The notes below the pieces were generated by a model that did no database searches, was not told the origin of the DNA, and was given only the letters and a program-made list of their open reading frames with translations. Shown piece by piece: positions 1 to 6,690 of a DNA stretch of 7,219 nucleotides. Numbering within the stretch: the first letter of the stretch is position 1; the number at the start of each line of letters is the position of its first letter. A program made the position numbers and the translations under genes. This DNA comes from Deltaproteobacteria bacterium (GTDB lineage: Bacteria; Desulfobacterota; Desulfobacteria; Desulfobacterales; JAFDFH01). The DNA is taken from assembly GCA_019309945.1 (NCBI GenBank), contig JAFDFH010000298.1, positions 1 to 7,219 of the forward strand. Reading direction: 5' to 3'.

Positions 1-71
1 ACATTGGAAAAAAGGGATTCCTGGCAGGGTAAGTTTGCGAGACCTTAGAAAAATGCTCATTTTTGTTCAAG

Positions 72-353
72 TTCAGACCTCGTTAAGTAGTCAAATAGTC
101 GAGTGGTTAAGTGGTTATTATCATGTAAATACATTGATTTTACACGAAAATTGGACGTTTGTTGTTCTAAGGGTAACTGTTAGGCGCCCTTAACGGCAAG
201 TTTTGGCCGTATTGAAAAAAATTGACCGGATGGCGTAGCGGGCCTACCGGAACATATTGAGAAGTTACTTTTAAGGATTAAAACATGTTGAATTGTATGC
301 ATATATTTTCCCACTTGACCATTTTTCGACTTAACTATTCAACGAGGTCTGAA
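72..353. repeat. 282-bp structure with 43-bp inverted arms made of octamers
   Basis: The left arm (72-114) and right arm (311-353) are each 43 bp and align as inverted copies without gaps, about 33 of 43 positions matching by eye. The outer 11 bp are identical (TTCAGACCTCG at 72-82, CGAGGTCTGAA at 343-353). Inside them each arm carries four octamers of one degenerate word, roughly TYRARTRG; examples are TTAAGTAG and TCGAGTGG on the left and, read in reverse, TTGAATAG and TCAAGTGG on the right. The similarity ends sharply at both edges. The 196-bp centre has no gene. It resembles a small non-autonomous mobile element in layout, but no target-site duplication was seen at the outer ends, so that reading is inference. 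Confidence 0.6.
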
Positions 354-360
354 ATAGAGT

Positions 361-384
361 ATTCCATCCTTCCAATATTCCAAT
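361..384. repeat. Three tandem octamers, consensus about MTTCCAAT
   Basis: ATTCCATC (361-368), CTTCCAAT (369-376) and ATTCCAAT (377-384) run in exact 8-bp register and end next to a GC hairpin. The word differs from that of the inverted-arm structure next to it. The array is short, so chance cannot be fully excluded, but the same 8-bp register recurs elsewhere in the window with other words. Confidence 0.45.
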
Positions 385-385
385 T

Positions 386-398
386 GGGGCGAAGCCCC
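386..398 (-). terminator. Weak candidate terminator after nadE
   Basis: On the minus strand GGGGC-TTC-GCCCC forms a 5-bp GC stem 27 bases past the nadE stop codon. The sequence after it is AATTGGAATATT rather than a run of T, so it is not a textbook intrinsic terminator. It may instead be part of a dispersed repeat, because it sits directly against an octamer array. Confidence 0.3.
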
Positions 399-425
399 TA
401 AGTTCTATTCCTTGCGCGTTAAAGG

Positions 426-2090
426 TTAATTTCGAATCTGGGTATACCTTTGTGCGATCGGGTACCGTCTGCCGTAACCAAAGGCCCTGGCGGTGATCTT
501 AAGGCCGGGAGGCGCCTGGTGCCGTTTATATTCACTTCGAACGACTCGGTCGATGACATCCGCGACCCGCTTTTTATCAAATCCCATCTTTGCCAGTTCA
601 TCGGTTCCCTTGTAATCCTCGATGTATCCTTTTAAAATCGGGTCCAGTATTTCATAGGGGGGCAGGTCGTCCTGATCGACTTGGTCCGGTTTAAGCTCGG
701 CGGAAGGTGCTTTTTGAATGATCCTTGCGGGGATATATTCTTTTTCGGTGTTAATGCGACCAGCCAGCGCATACACCATGGTTTTGGATACGTCTGAAAT
801 GACAGCCAAACCGCCGGTCATATCCCCATAGAGGGTGCAGTAACCAACGGCAAGCTCAGATTTGTTTCCGGTGGAAAGAACCAGGCAACCATCACGGTTG
901 GATATGGACATAAGGATCGTGCCCCTGATTCTTGCTTGTATGTTTTGTTCCATAACACCCGGTTCGTTTTCATTAAAAGTCGGAGAAAGAAACTTCAAAA
1001 ATGCTTCGAACATTCCATCAATCGGAATTCGCGTCAGTCCTATGCCAAGATTTTCCGCAAGTTTTTTTGTATCTTCATGATTATCAATCGAGGTGTAGCG
1101 CGAAGGCATAAAAACGGCCGAAACATTTTCGCTACCTATAGCCCGAACCGCAATAGCGACGGTGAGGGCGGAATCGATTCCACCGCTTAACCCCACAATG
1201 ACTTTTGAGAAACCACACTTGCTGACGTAGTCCCGGGTTCCCATGACAAGTGCTTTTAAAACTGATTCCGTTTTTGATCCGGCAATGGGGTGCAGATCGC
1301 CATCAGAAGGCTCCCAAGGCTCAGGTGTATTTAAATCCAGTATAATCAGATCTTCTTCGAAATCACGGGCCCTTGCAAGTATATTTCCATGTCGATCAAA
1401 CGCAGCGCTGATTCCATCGAAAATAACACTGTCATTACCGCCGACCTGGTTTGCGAAAATAATCGGAACATTGTATTTTCGGGCAAGAGACCCGAGCATG
1501 TCCAGCCTGAAGGTGTTTTTACCGACATGAAAAGGAGATGCCGCGATATTGATAACAAGATCGGCACCATCCTGAACCATGGATGCAATTGGATCCAGAT
1601 GGTAGATTCTTTTCCTGAATATATCCTTGTCGTTCCAGGCATCCTCGCAGATGGTAAGCCCGACGCGGTGTCCTTTATAGGAATAAGATTCACACGCTAG
1701 GCCGGGTTCAAAAAACCGTCGTTCATCGAAAACGTCATAGGTCGGTAGCAGTCTTTTGTAGACTTTGTGCAGGATTTGACCCTCTTCAAAGAGAACCCCG
1801 GCGTTGTATAAGGGATTTCCTTCCGCGTTCATGTTTTTATCGATAAACCCGCATATGACCCCGATCCCGTGGATCGACGCCATCAGCCGGTTGAAACAGT
1901 CAAGATTGGCATTCACAAAATCCTTCTTTTCCAGGAGATCCCGTGGCGGATACCCTGAAACAACAAGTTCTGAGAAAACCACCAGATCACATGAGCGATC
2001 GATGGCTTTATCGGTAAAATATTTTATCCTTTTAAAATTATTATCAAAGTCACCAATTGTCGGATTAATCTGGGCGATGGCAATCTTCAT
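426..2090 (-). CDS. nadE: Glutamine-dependent NAD+ synthetase
   Basis: This 554-residue cytoplasmic enzyme makes NAD+ from deamido-NAD+ (NaAD), ATP and glutamine, the last step of NAD synthesis. The N-terminal nitrilase-like glutaminase domain (about 1-250) shows the expected triad: Glu41 in FSELVVSGYPP, Lys112 in YKRLLPTYDVFDE and Cys148 in GLTICEDAW. The C-terminal synthetase domain (about 270-554) has the PP-loop SGGIDS at 302-307, STGNKSE at 406-412, APSAEL at 461-466 and the family's typical end YKRHQAPPGLKIT at 521-533. Length and motifs are normal and nothing looks damaged. The ATG overlaps the miaA stop as ATGA; AAGGA inside the miaA end, about 10 bases upstream, is the likely ribosome site. 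Its product supplies ammonia from glutamine internally, unlike the shorter ammonia-only NadE form. Confidence 0.97.
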   Translation of the reverse strand: MKIAIAQINPTIGDFDNNFKRIKYFTDKAIDRSCDLVVFSELVVSGYPPRDLLEKKDFVNANLDCFNRLMASIHGIGVICGFIDKNMNAEGNPLYNAGVLFEEGQILHKVYKRLLPTYDVFDERRFFEPGLACESYSYKGHRVGLTICEDAWNDKDIFRKRIYHLDPIASMVQDGADLVINIAASPFHVGKNTFRLDMLGSLARKYNVPIIFANQVGGNDSVIFDGISAAFDRHGNILARARDFEEDLIILDLNTPEPWEPSDGDLHPIAGSKTESVLKALVMGTRDYVSKCGFSKVIVGLSGGIDSALTVAIAVRAIGSENVSAVFMPSRYTSIDNHEDTKKLAENLGIGLTRIPIDGMFEAFLKFLSPTFNENEPGVMEQNIQARIRGTILMSISNRDGCLVLSTGNKSELAVGYCTLYGDMTGGLAVISDVSKTMVYALAGRINTEKEYIPARIIQKAPSAELKPDQVDQDDLPPYEILDPILKGYIEDYKGTDELAKMGFDKKRVADVIDRVVRSEYKRHQAPPGLKITARAFGYGRRYPIAQRYTQIRN

Positions 2091-3028
2091 GGCACATGAT
2101 TCCTTAAAAAACTTTCGATCAGATGGCGGATATCTTTGATGCGGTCCGGTTCAATCCATACAATTTCAGAATCAGCCTTAAACCATGTCAGTTGCCGCTT
2201 CGCATATCTCCGGGTGTCCCGCTTCAGGGTCCGCAGGGCTTCGTCTTGGGAAAGGCGGCCCTGTATATAATCAACCACATGCCGATAGCCGATGGCCTGC
2301 ATCGATTTTAGATCCGGCGGGTACCCCCTTTCAAGAAGCCCCTTCACTTCATCAACGAATCCGGCCTCAAACATGGCATCGACTCTTTGGTTGATGCGAT
2401 CGTAAAGAACCTCCCGGTTCATATCAAGGCCCATCTTAAAAACCTTAAACGGTTTGTCTTTAAACCGATGTTCACGATGATATTTAGAGATCCTGATTCC
2501 GGTTACCTCATATGTTTCAAGGGATCGGATTAACCGGTAGGTATCATGTGGATGAATTCTTTGCGCGCTCTCGGGGTCACATTGACTTAATCGTTTGTGG
2601 AGAAAATCGGCACCCTGAATGGCGGCTTCTTCTTTCAGGCGATTGCGGATCTCATGATTTGTCGGCTCTGCCTGGAAGAGACCCTGCAGGAGTGATTTGA
2701 TGTATAGTCCTGTTCCACCCACTACAAAGGGGACAACCCCACGAGCCGGCAGTGTCGCAATCACCGCGTGTGCCATTTTTGAAAACCGGGCCGCATCAAA
2801 GGATTCATCCGGATCGACAATGTCGATTAAATGATGTGGGATACGGGCCCTCTCGTCAGAAGTCGGCTTGGCCGTGCCGATATCCATATATCGATAGATC
2901 TGCATGGAGTCGGCATTGATAACTTCACCGGAAAATTCCTTTGCCAGATCGAGAGCGGCCGCAGTTTTACCCGAGGCCGTGGGACCACAAATGACAACAA
3001 CTTTCGGTTGTCCACCCAATGGATTCAT
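2087..3028 (-). CDS. miaA: tRNA dimethylallyltransferase (tRNA A37 isopentenyltransferase)
   Basis: This 313-residue protein transfers a dimethylallyl group from DMAPP to N6 of A37, next to the anticodon of tRNAs that read codons starting with U. The P-loop GPTASGKT is at 15-22, the catalytic-region DSMQIYR at 40-46 (Asp40), GTAKP at 51-55, HHLID at 66-70 and GGTGLYI at 104-110. The C-terminal part has MQAIGYRH (243-250) and the conserved RDTRRYAKRQLTWF (270-283). Length fits the family. It is the first gene of an operon with nadE, sharing ATGA. The ATG start has little Shine-Dalgarno complementarity (only a weak CGG-rich stretch), but it lies just before the conserved P-loop strand as in homologues. 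A strong promoter is 78 bases upstream. In many proteobacteria hfq is next to miaA; here nadE takes that place. Confidence 0.97.
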   Translation of the reverse strand: MNPLGGQPKVVVICGPTASGKTAAALDLAKEFSGEVINADSMQIYRYMDIGTAKPTSDERARIPHHLIDIVDPDESFDAARFSKMAHAVIATLPARGVVPFVVGGTGLYIKSLLQGLFQAEPTNHEIRNRLKEEAAIQGADFLHKRLSQCDPESAQRIHPHDTYRLIRSLETYEVTGIRISKYHREHRFKDKPFKVFKMGLDMNREVLYDRINQRVDAMFEAGFVDEVKGLLERGYPPDLKSMQAIGYRHVVDYIQGRLSQDEALRTLKRDTRRYAKRQLTWFKADSEIVWIEPDRIKDIRHLIESFLRNHVP

Positions 3029-3105
3029 AACGCCGATTTATCTGGTCCTGGAAAACCTGATCTTCAGGTCAGATCAAAGTAATAAAACTCCGTGTTTGCG
3101 AGAGG

Positions 3106-3134
3106 ATTATAAGAGCAAAGGCTGATGGCGTCAA
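3106..3134 (-). promoter_or_regulatory. Sigma70-type promoter of miaA-nadE
   Basis: On the minus strand TTGACG (3129-3134) and a perfect TATAAT (3106-3111) are separated by 17 bases, which predicts a start near 3099 and a leader of about 70 bases. The leader contains a short hairpin, CCTGA-AGA-TCAGG (3056-3068), followed by TTTT. This could act as a weak attenuator or be fortuitous. The promoter lies between the ATPase remnant and miaA, so the operon does not depend on read-through. Confidence 0.7.
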
Positions 3135-3271
3135 GCAGAAACAGCGCCACGTTGCGATTCAGACAAGCTCCTTTCCAACCGGCTCATTCCGTGATATTGA
3201 TTGACGACCTGCGTAACAAGAATTAAAAATCAACGGAGGATAATAAATTGAGCGCGATTTGGAAGGGGGAA

Positions 3272-4360
3272 TTACAGGTTCGCGAATGGCAAGGCCGTCA
3301 CGCCCGGGCCAAGGGGTAGCCTGACATCGCCTGGATGCACCACGTATCCCGGCATCGATTTGTCTCCCAGGTCTTTTTGAAATATTTTTATTGACAGCTT
3401 CACCTCGATGGGTACAAGCTTCCCGCCCGTATCCACCACGATATCCACCTCTGTTCCGGCGATGGTTCGCCAGAAGTAGACTTGCGGGTCGATACCACGA
3501 TGCACAAGGGCCTTGACGATTTCGGAGAGCACCGCAGTTTCCATGATAGCACCCCCCATGGGGCCGGAAGCCGCATGTTCCGGGTTTTTCAGACCCGTGA
3601 GGTAGCATAGGCTGCCCACATCCGAGAAATACACCTTCGGTGTCTTGACAAGCCGTTTTCCGACATTGGCAAAGTACGGGCGAAGCACGATCACTTGGTA
3701 AGTTGCTTCCATCACGGATAGCCAGGCTTTGGTCGTATTGACCGCAACGCCAAGGTCTCGAGCGACATCGGTCAAATTCAACAGTTGGGCGCTTCTGGCC
3801 GCCAGAGCCCGGAGGAAATTCTGGAACTGGGACAGGTCACCGACCTGTCTGAGGGTGCGTACGTCCCGTTCGAGGTATGTCTGGACATAACTGGCATGCC
3901 ACAAGTTTATATCCCGCCCAGGCTGTGAGACAAGTTCCGGGTACCCGCCTCTTAAGAAACTCTCCCAAAGCTCCTGAAACGCATAGGATTTTTTCGTAGA
4001 TGACCGTCGCTTGGACTCCCAAGGCAGGGAAAGCTGCGGCCTTTCCTCCGCTTCCCGTCTTGAAAGCGGCAAAAGTCGAAGCATAGCGGCGCGACCTGCC
4101 AATGACTCGGTCACCTTTTCCATGAGCAAAAGGTTCTGTGAGCCGGTCAAAAGGTACTGCCCGCTCTTGTACCGGTCAGCGTCGATCTTCTCTTTGATGT
4201 AGGGAAGCAATTCAGGGGTGTACTGCACTTCATCGAATATCACGGGAGGCGGATACATTTCGAGGAAGGTGCGCGGGTCTTCCACGGCGGATGCCCGCAC
4301 ATCCGGCGGTTCCAAAGAAACGTAATGGCAATGCCTTCCGAAGAGATGTTGCCAGTTCGA
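3272..4360 (-). pseudogene. AAA ATPase with DUF4143 domain, N-terminus and Walker A lost
   Basis: The reading frame stays open to 4456 and gives 394 residues, but residues 1 to about 32 are antisense of the neighbouring LuxR gene. Family-like sequence starts near residue 33 (QHLFGRHCHYVSLEPPDVR). In intact members this stretch directly follows the GxxxxGKT loop, so Walker A is missing. Still present are Walker B VIFDEVQ (72-78), the sensor-like LLTGSQN (102-108), a DUF4143 region with RGGYPELV (169-176), and a PD-(D/E)XK-like C-terminus: Glu307, GTEVD (334-338) and EVK (351-353). From memory of the family, about ten residues seem to be missing just after EVKLS (355). The C-terminal end appears complete. 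Without Walker A, ATP binding is unlikely, so I call a pseudogene. The function of intact members is poorly known; they are often found in accessory regions. Confidence 0.8.
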
Positions 4361-4364
4361 GACC

Positions 4365-5726
4365 TTGAAAGCACTTATGCACCTTTTTGCAGCCGATGGC
4401 GAGAGCGCCTTGGCCTTCAGCCGGCGCGCGCTTGAAAAAATTCCCCGCCACCACAAGCGGGCAAGGCTTTATGCTAATACTTATCAGCTCGGGGCATACC
4501 AGATGATCGGTAATCTTGAAACCGGCCTGTCGGTTCATCAGAAGGCCATGGCGCCCTACAATAATAGGGATAAAAACTACCATGCCATGTATTTGGCAAA
4601 ACTCGGCTTTATATATTGGGTGGACGCGAACTTGATCGCTTTACGGCAGACCGCCGAGGCCATACTGGATATTATAAAGGAGCACCCATCGCCCGTTATG
4701 GTCTCTTTCGGGTTAATTTACCAAGGAATAACCCATTATCACCGAAACGAACTACAATACGCTGAAGATAATCTGGCCAAGCTCGTTAAGATCCACTACG
4801 ATGGTCCGATGAACTTTGCGCACGGCTCCTTTGCGCTCGCCCTCACGTATCAGGCTCAGGGAAAACCCGGCCCGGCCAGAGAGATCGTCAGGACCGTTGT
4901 GCGCGATTCAATCGAAACCAACAATGCAAACATGCTGCAGGTCGCCCGGGCCTTCGAGGCGGAACTGGCGTTCCGCCAGGGGCACTTTCCCATGGCCTCC
5001 CGATGGCTGGAAAAATACCATGCCAAACCCTTCGTGCCGCCATTCCGCTTTTATATGCCGCAACTGACAGCGGTCAAAATATAGATGGCTCAGAATACGA
5101 CGGGCAGCTAACGCCAAGCTGCTGATCTGCTCGACCAGTTACACGATTATCTCGAATCGATCCACAACAACCATTTCCGAATTGATGCGTTGGCCCTCCA
5201 AGCGCTGCTCCATGATGCCCGGCACGAGGACTTGGCTGCATTGGAGAAATTGCCCCAAGCGCTTGCTCTGTCAGAACCGGGCGGTTTCATACGCCTTTTC
5301 GTGGATCTGGGGCCCCAAATGGCCGATCTGCTCAAACGGTTGGTCAAGCAAAACGTTGCCGTGGATTATATCGGGCGGATCCTGGCCGCTTTCAGAGATG
5401 ATGCTCACAGAGCGGTGCCGGTTGCGACCGACCATGAAAGTCAGTCTCCCCGTCACCCCATCCCCCTCTCTCCCAGTCTCCTAGTCTCCCCCTCTCCGAG
5501 TCTCTCCAGTTCCCAGCCCCTGGTCGAGCCCCTGACGAATCGCGAGCTCGAAGTCCTGGATTTGGTGACCCAGCGGCTGAGCACCAAAGAGATTGCCGCC
5601 AAACTGTTCATTTCAACTGGAACTGTAAAAAAACACCTGAGTAACATCTATGGGAAGCTCAACGTCAACAACCGCCGGCAGGCGGGTGAAAAAGCCGTCG
5701 CCCTGGGTATCCTCATGCGGCGATAG
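4365..5726 (+). pseudogene. MalT-like (LAL) LuxR-family regulator, 5'-truncated, two in-frame stops
   Basis: One continuous frame of 454 codons encodes the C-terminal half of a large ATP-dependent LuxR regulator, a family normally near 900 residues. The N-terminal ATPase is absent. What remains is the helical TPR-like sensor region (about 4365-5420), a Pro/Ser-rich linker (5440-5520) and a complete LuxR-type HTH (5532-5714) with LTNRELEVL and STKEIAAKLFISTGTVKKHL. Homology seems to begin a few codons before the TTG at 4365, at the junction with the ATPase remnant. The frame is broken by TAG at 5082-5084 and TAA at 5109-5111; family-like sequence (RQAADLLDQLHDYLESIHNN) resumes in the same frame, so these are nonsense changes and not frameshifts. 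A short HTH-containing product from an internal start is conceivable, but no good ribosome site was seen. Confidence 0.85.
5440..5511 (+). repeat. Nine C/T-rich octamers inside the LuxR linker
   Basis: Nine consecutive 8-bp words fill 5440-5511 in exact register. Clear members are GTCAGTCT (5440), CCCAGTCT (5472), CCTAGTCT (5480) and CCGAGTCT (5496); others are looser, such as CCCCGTCA (5448) and CTCCAGTT (5504). The consensus is about CCCAGTCT. Nine units make 72 bp, which is 24 codons, so the frame passes through as a Pro/Ser-rich linker between the sensor region and the HTH. Confidence 0.65.
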
Positions 5727-5742
5727 ACGCCGAAGAAGGGGG

Positions 5743-5774
5743 GACTGGTGGTGACGAGGTGAGGGGGAGAGGGG
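5743..5774 (-). repeat. G-rich octamers, inverted counterpart of the linker array
   Basis: On the plus strand GACTGGTG (5743), GTGACGAG (5751), GTGAGGGG (5759) and GAGAGGGG (5767) run in 8-bp steps. They resemble the reverse complement of the 5440-5511 words, which read like GGTGACGG and GGAGACTG. They lie between the LuxR stop codon and the mazF stop codon and fill most of that short gap. The words are degenerate and G-rich, so the match is suggestive rather than strong. Confidence 0.4.
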
Positions 5775-5785
5775 TATATTTCAAC

Positions 5786-6115
5786 CTAAAAGGCAAAGAG
5801 CCGCTGCAATATTGAAATAACCTCTGACTGGGTGTCCGGGTCGATAATACCATGTTTTTTTATAAGCCGAGCTTTATCTATCGTCCGTATCTGATCTAAA
5901 ACAATCTGCCCCATTTTTCGCTTAAAAGTACAGGGTACGCGAGTCGGATAATCCTTTCCGGCAGTCGTCATTGGGGCAACGATGACAGTTCGGATATGTC
6001 GATTTATTTCGTTGGGGGAAATAATTAAACAAGGTCTCGTTTTTGTAATTTCAGAACCCACTGTAGGATCAAGATTAACCAAATATACATCGAATCGATT
6101 AACTACCATTGCCAT
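5786..6115 (-). CDS. mazF: MazF/PemK-family toxin, predicted mRNA endoribonuclease
   Basis: A 109-residue protein of the MazF/PemK (CcdB-like fold) family, whose members usually cut mRNA at short specific sequences and stop growth when freed from their antitoxin. The family signature is clear: FDVYLVNLDPTVGSE (8-22), the catalytic-site KTRPCLIISP (25-34, with Arg27), VAPMTT (46-51, with the conserved Thr) and IVLDQIRTID (71-80). Length is normal and there is no damage. It overlaps the 3' end of the antitoxin gene by 13 bases (ATG at 6115); a second ATG at 6109 is an alternative start. Translation is likely coupled to the antitoxin. No terminator was seen after the stop codon. The cleavage sequence cannot be read from the protein. 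Confidence 0.93.
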   Translation of the reverse strand: MAMVVNRFDVYLVNLDPTVGSEITKTRPCLIISPNEINRHIRTVIVAPMTTAGKDYPTRVPCTFKRKMGQIVLDQIRTIDKARLIKKHGIIDPDTQSEVISILQRLFAF

Positions 6116-6360
6116 TCTTCTTCATCCCAGGAATGTGAAATATTTTCTTCTCCATTTAGTAGCACATCATCATTCTTTTCCGCCATTGCAATGAAAGAAT
6201 CATCCCAACCTGCTCTTGGATTTGAAATAGGGCGAATAATGATTTGATTTTTATCCACCTCAAGCTCAACCTCATCCATAATCCCGGTTTGCTTAAGTAA
6301 GGGTTTGGGAATCCGGATTCCCTGCGAATTACCGATCTTTATAACTCTTGCTCTCACCAT
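6103..6360 (-). CDS. mazE: MazE-like antitoxin, AbrB/SpoVT DNA-binding domain
   Basis: An 85-residue protein from the ATG at 6360. The N-terminal swapped-hairpin AbrB fold is typical: VIKIGNSQGIRIPKPLLKQ (6-24) followed by VELEVDKNQIIIRPI (31-45). The tail is acidic and Trp-rich (WDDSFIAM at 52-59, SWDEEEWQW at 77-85), as expected for the flexible segment that wraps and blocks the toxin. An in-frame TTG 15 bases upstream (6375) is rejected because it overlaps the strong ribosome site AGGAGGT (6366-6372), which sits 5 bases before the ATG. It is first in the operon, so more antitoxin than toxin would be made. By family analogy it should repress its own promoter, alone or with the toxin. Confidence 0.92.
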   Translation of the reverse strand: MVRARVIKIGNSQGIRIPKPLLKQTGIMDEVELEVDKNQIIIRPISNPRAGWDDSFIAMAEKNDDVLLNGEENISHSWDEEEWQW

Positions 6361-6390
6361 TAGGTACCTCCTCAAAGAAATGGTATATAC

Positions 6391-6419
6391 ATTGTAATTA
6401 CACGAGGCCTAAAAGTCAA
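6391..6419 (-). promoter_or_regulatory. mazEF promoter with palindromic operator-like sites
   Basis: On the minus strand TTGACT (6414-6419) and TACAAT (6391-6396) are 17 bases apart, a good sigma70 match upstream of the mazE ribosome site. The -10 box is overlapped by a perfect 10-bp palindrome, TGTAATTACA (6393-6402), and flanked by GTATATAC (6383-6390), another perfect palindrome. A 12-bp palindrome, TAAATTAATTTA (6424-6435), lies just upstream of the -35. These are natural candidates for MazE/MazEF binding and autorepression; binding itself is inferred. Confidence 0.65.
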
Positions 6420-6430
6420 GGGATAAATTA

Positions 6431-6486
6431 ATTTACACGCGCCTAGTTCATTTTCGATCTGAACTAGATTGTCTTAGGGTGTAAAT
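6431..6486. repeat. Nested inverted repeat upstream of mazEF
   Basis: Outer arms ATTTACAC (6431-6438) and GTGTAAAT (6479-6486) are perfect complements. Within them CTAGTTCA (6443-6450) and TGAACTAG (6460-6467) are a second perfect pair around a 9-base spacer. The inner part can form an 8-bp stem. It lies upstream of the mazEF promoter and is not explained by any gene. It might be an operator, or the end of a vanished insertion sequence; no transposase remnant is visible. Confidence 0.5.
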
Positions 6487-6520
6487 CAAGACTGTAGGTG
6501 ATTTAGCTTAAATTATCCAG

Positions 6521-6690
6521 GTTTCACGTCAGGTTTCAGGACAGTTGTTCTGGGTTTCAGGTGTCGGGTGTCAGGTTTCAGGAGGGATAGAGGTTTCAGG
6601 AAATACAAAAAGTGATCTGATTCCTGAACACTGAACACTGAAACCTGAAACCTACATGTGCCCTGACACCTGAACACTGACACCTGATCT
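6521..6690. repeat. Inverted heptamer array (GTTTCAG words left, CTGAAAC words right)
   Basis: The left half (6521-6599) carries 7-bp words: GTTTCAG at 6533, 6554, 6575 and 6593, GTGTCAG at 6568 and variants such as GTGTCGG (6561). The right half (6624-6690) carries the complementary words: CTGAACA at 6624, 6631 and 6670, CTGAAAC at 6638 and 6645, CTGACAC at 6663 and 6677. The register slips by a few bases at some points (for example at 6659-6662). The halves are separated by about 24 AT-rich bases, so the whole can fold into a long imperfect hairpin. An 86-codon open frame on the minus strand here is only a by-product of the repeat. Confidence 0.75.

Larger units (their letters stand above)
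1..425. other. Noncoding region downstream of nadE
   Basis: No coding region of credible length or recognisable product is visible on either strand. The stretch holds an inverted-arm structure (72-353), three octamer words (361-384) and a GC hairpin (386-398), all listed separately. Positions 1-71 show nothing I can name. The interior of the inverted structure (115-310) is AT-rich, with an imperfect palindrome around 179-194 (GTTAGGCGCCCTTAAC) and a CCGG-bounded imperfect hairpin at 226-250. No tRNA or known RNA was recognised. Confidence 0.7.

Noticed and set aside
3235..3319. Plus-strand GGAGG, 8-base spacer and TTG opening a 23-codon frame
   Set aside because: The spacing is good, but the frame is very short and most of it is antisense to the ATPase end; no family is recognisable.
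4361..4456. Open N-terminal extension of the ATPase frame
   Set aside because: It is antisense to the TPR-like region of the LuxR gene and has no ATPase similarity, so it is not counted as part of the gene.
5440..5774. CRISPR-like reading of the repeats
   Set aside because: Units are 7 or 8 bp, contiguous and degenerate, with no unique spacers and no cas gene.
6361..6375. TTG start five codons upstream for the antitoxin
   Set aside because: The TTG overlaps the AGGAGGT ribosome site, which is ideally spaced for the ATG at 6360.
6431..6486. Complete insertion sequence or MITE
   Set aside because: No transposase fragment and no clear target duplication; kept only as an inverted repeat.
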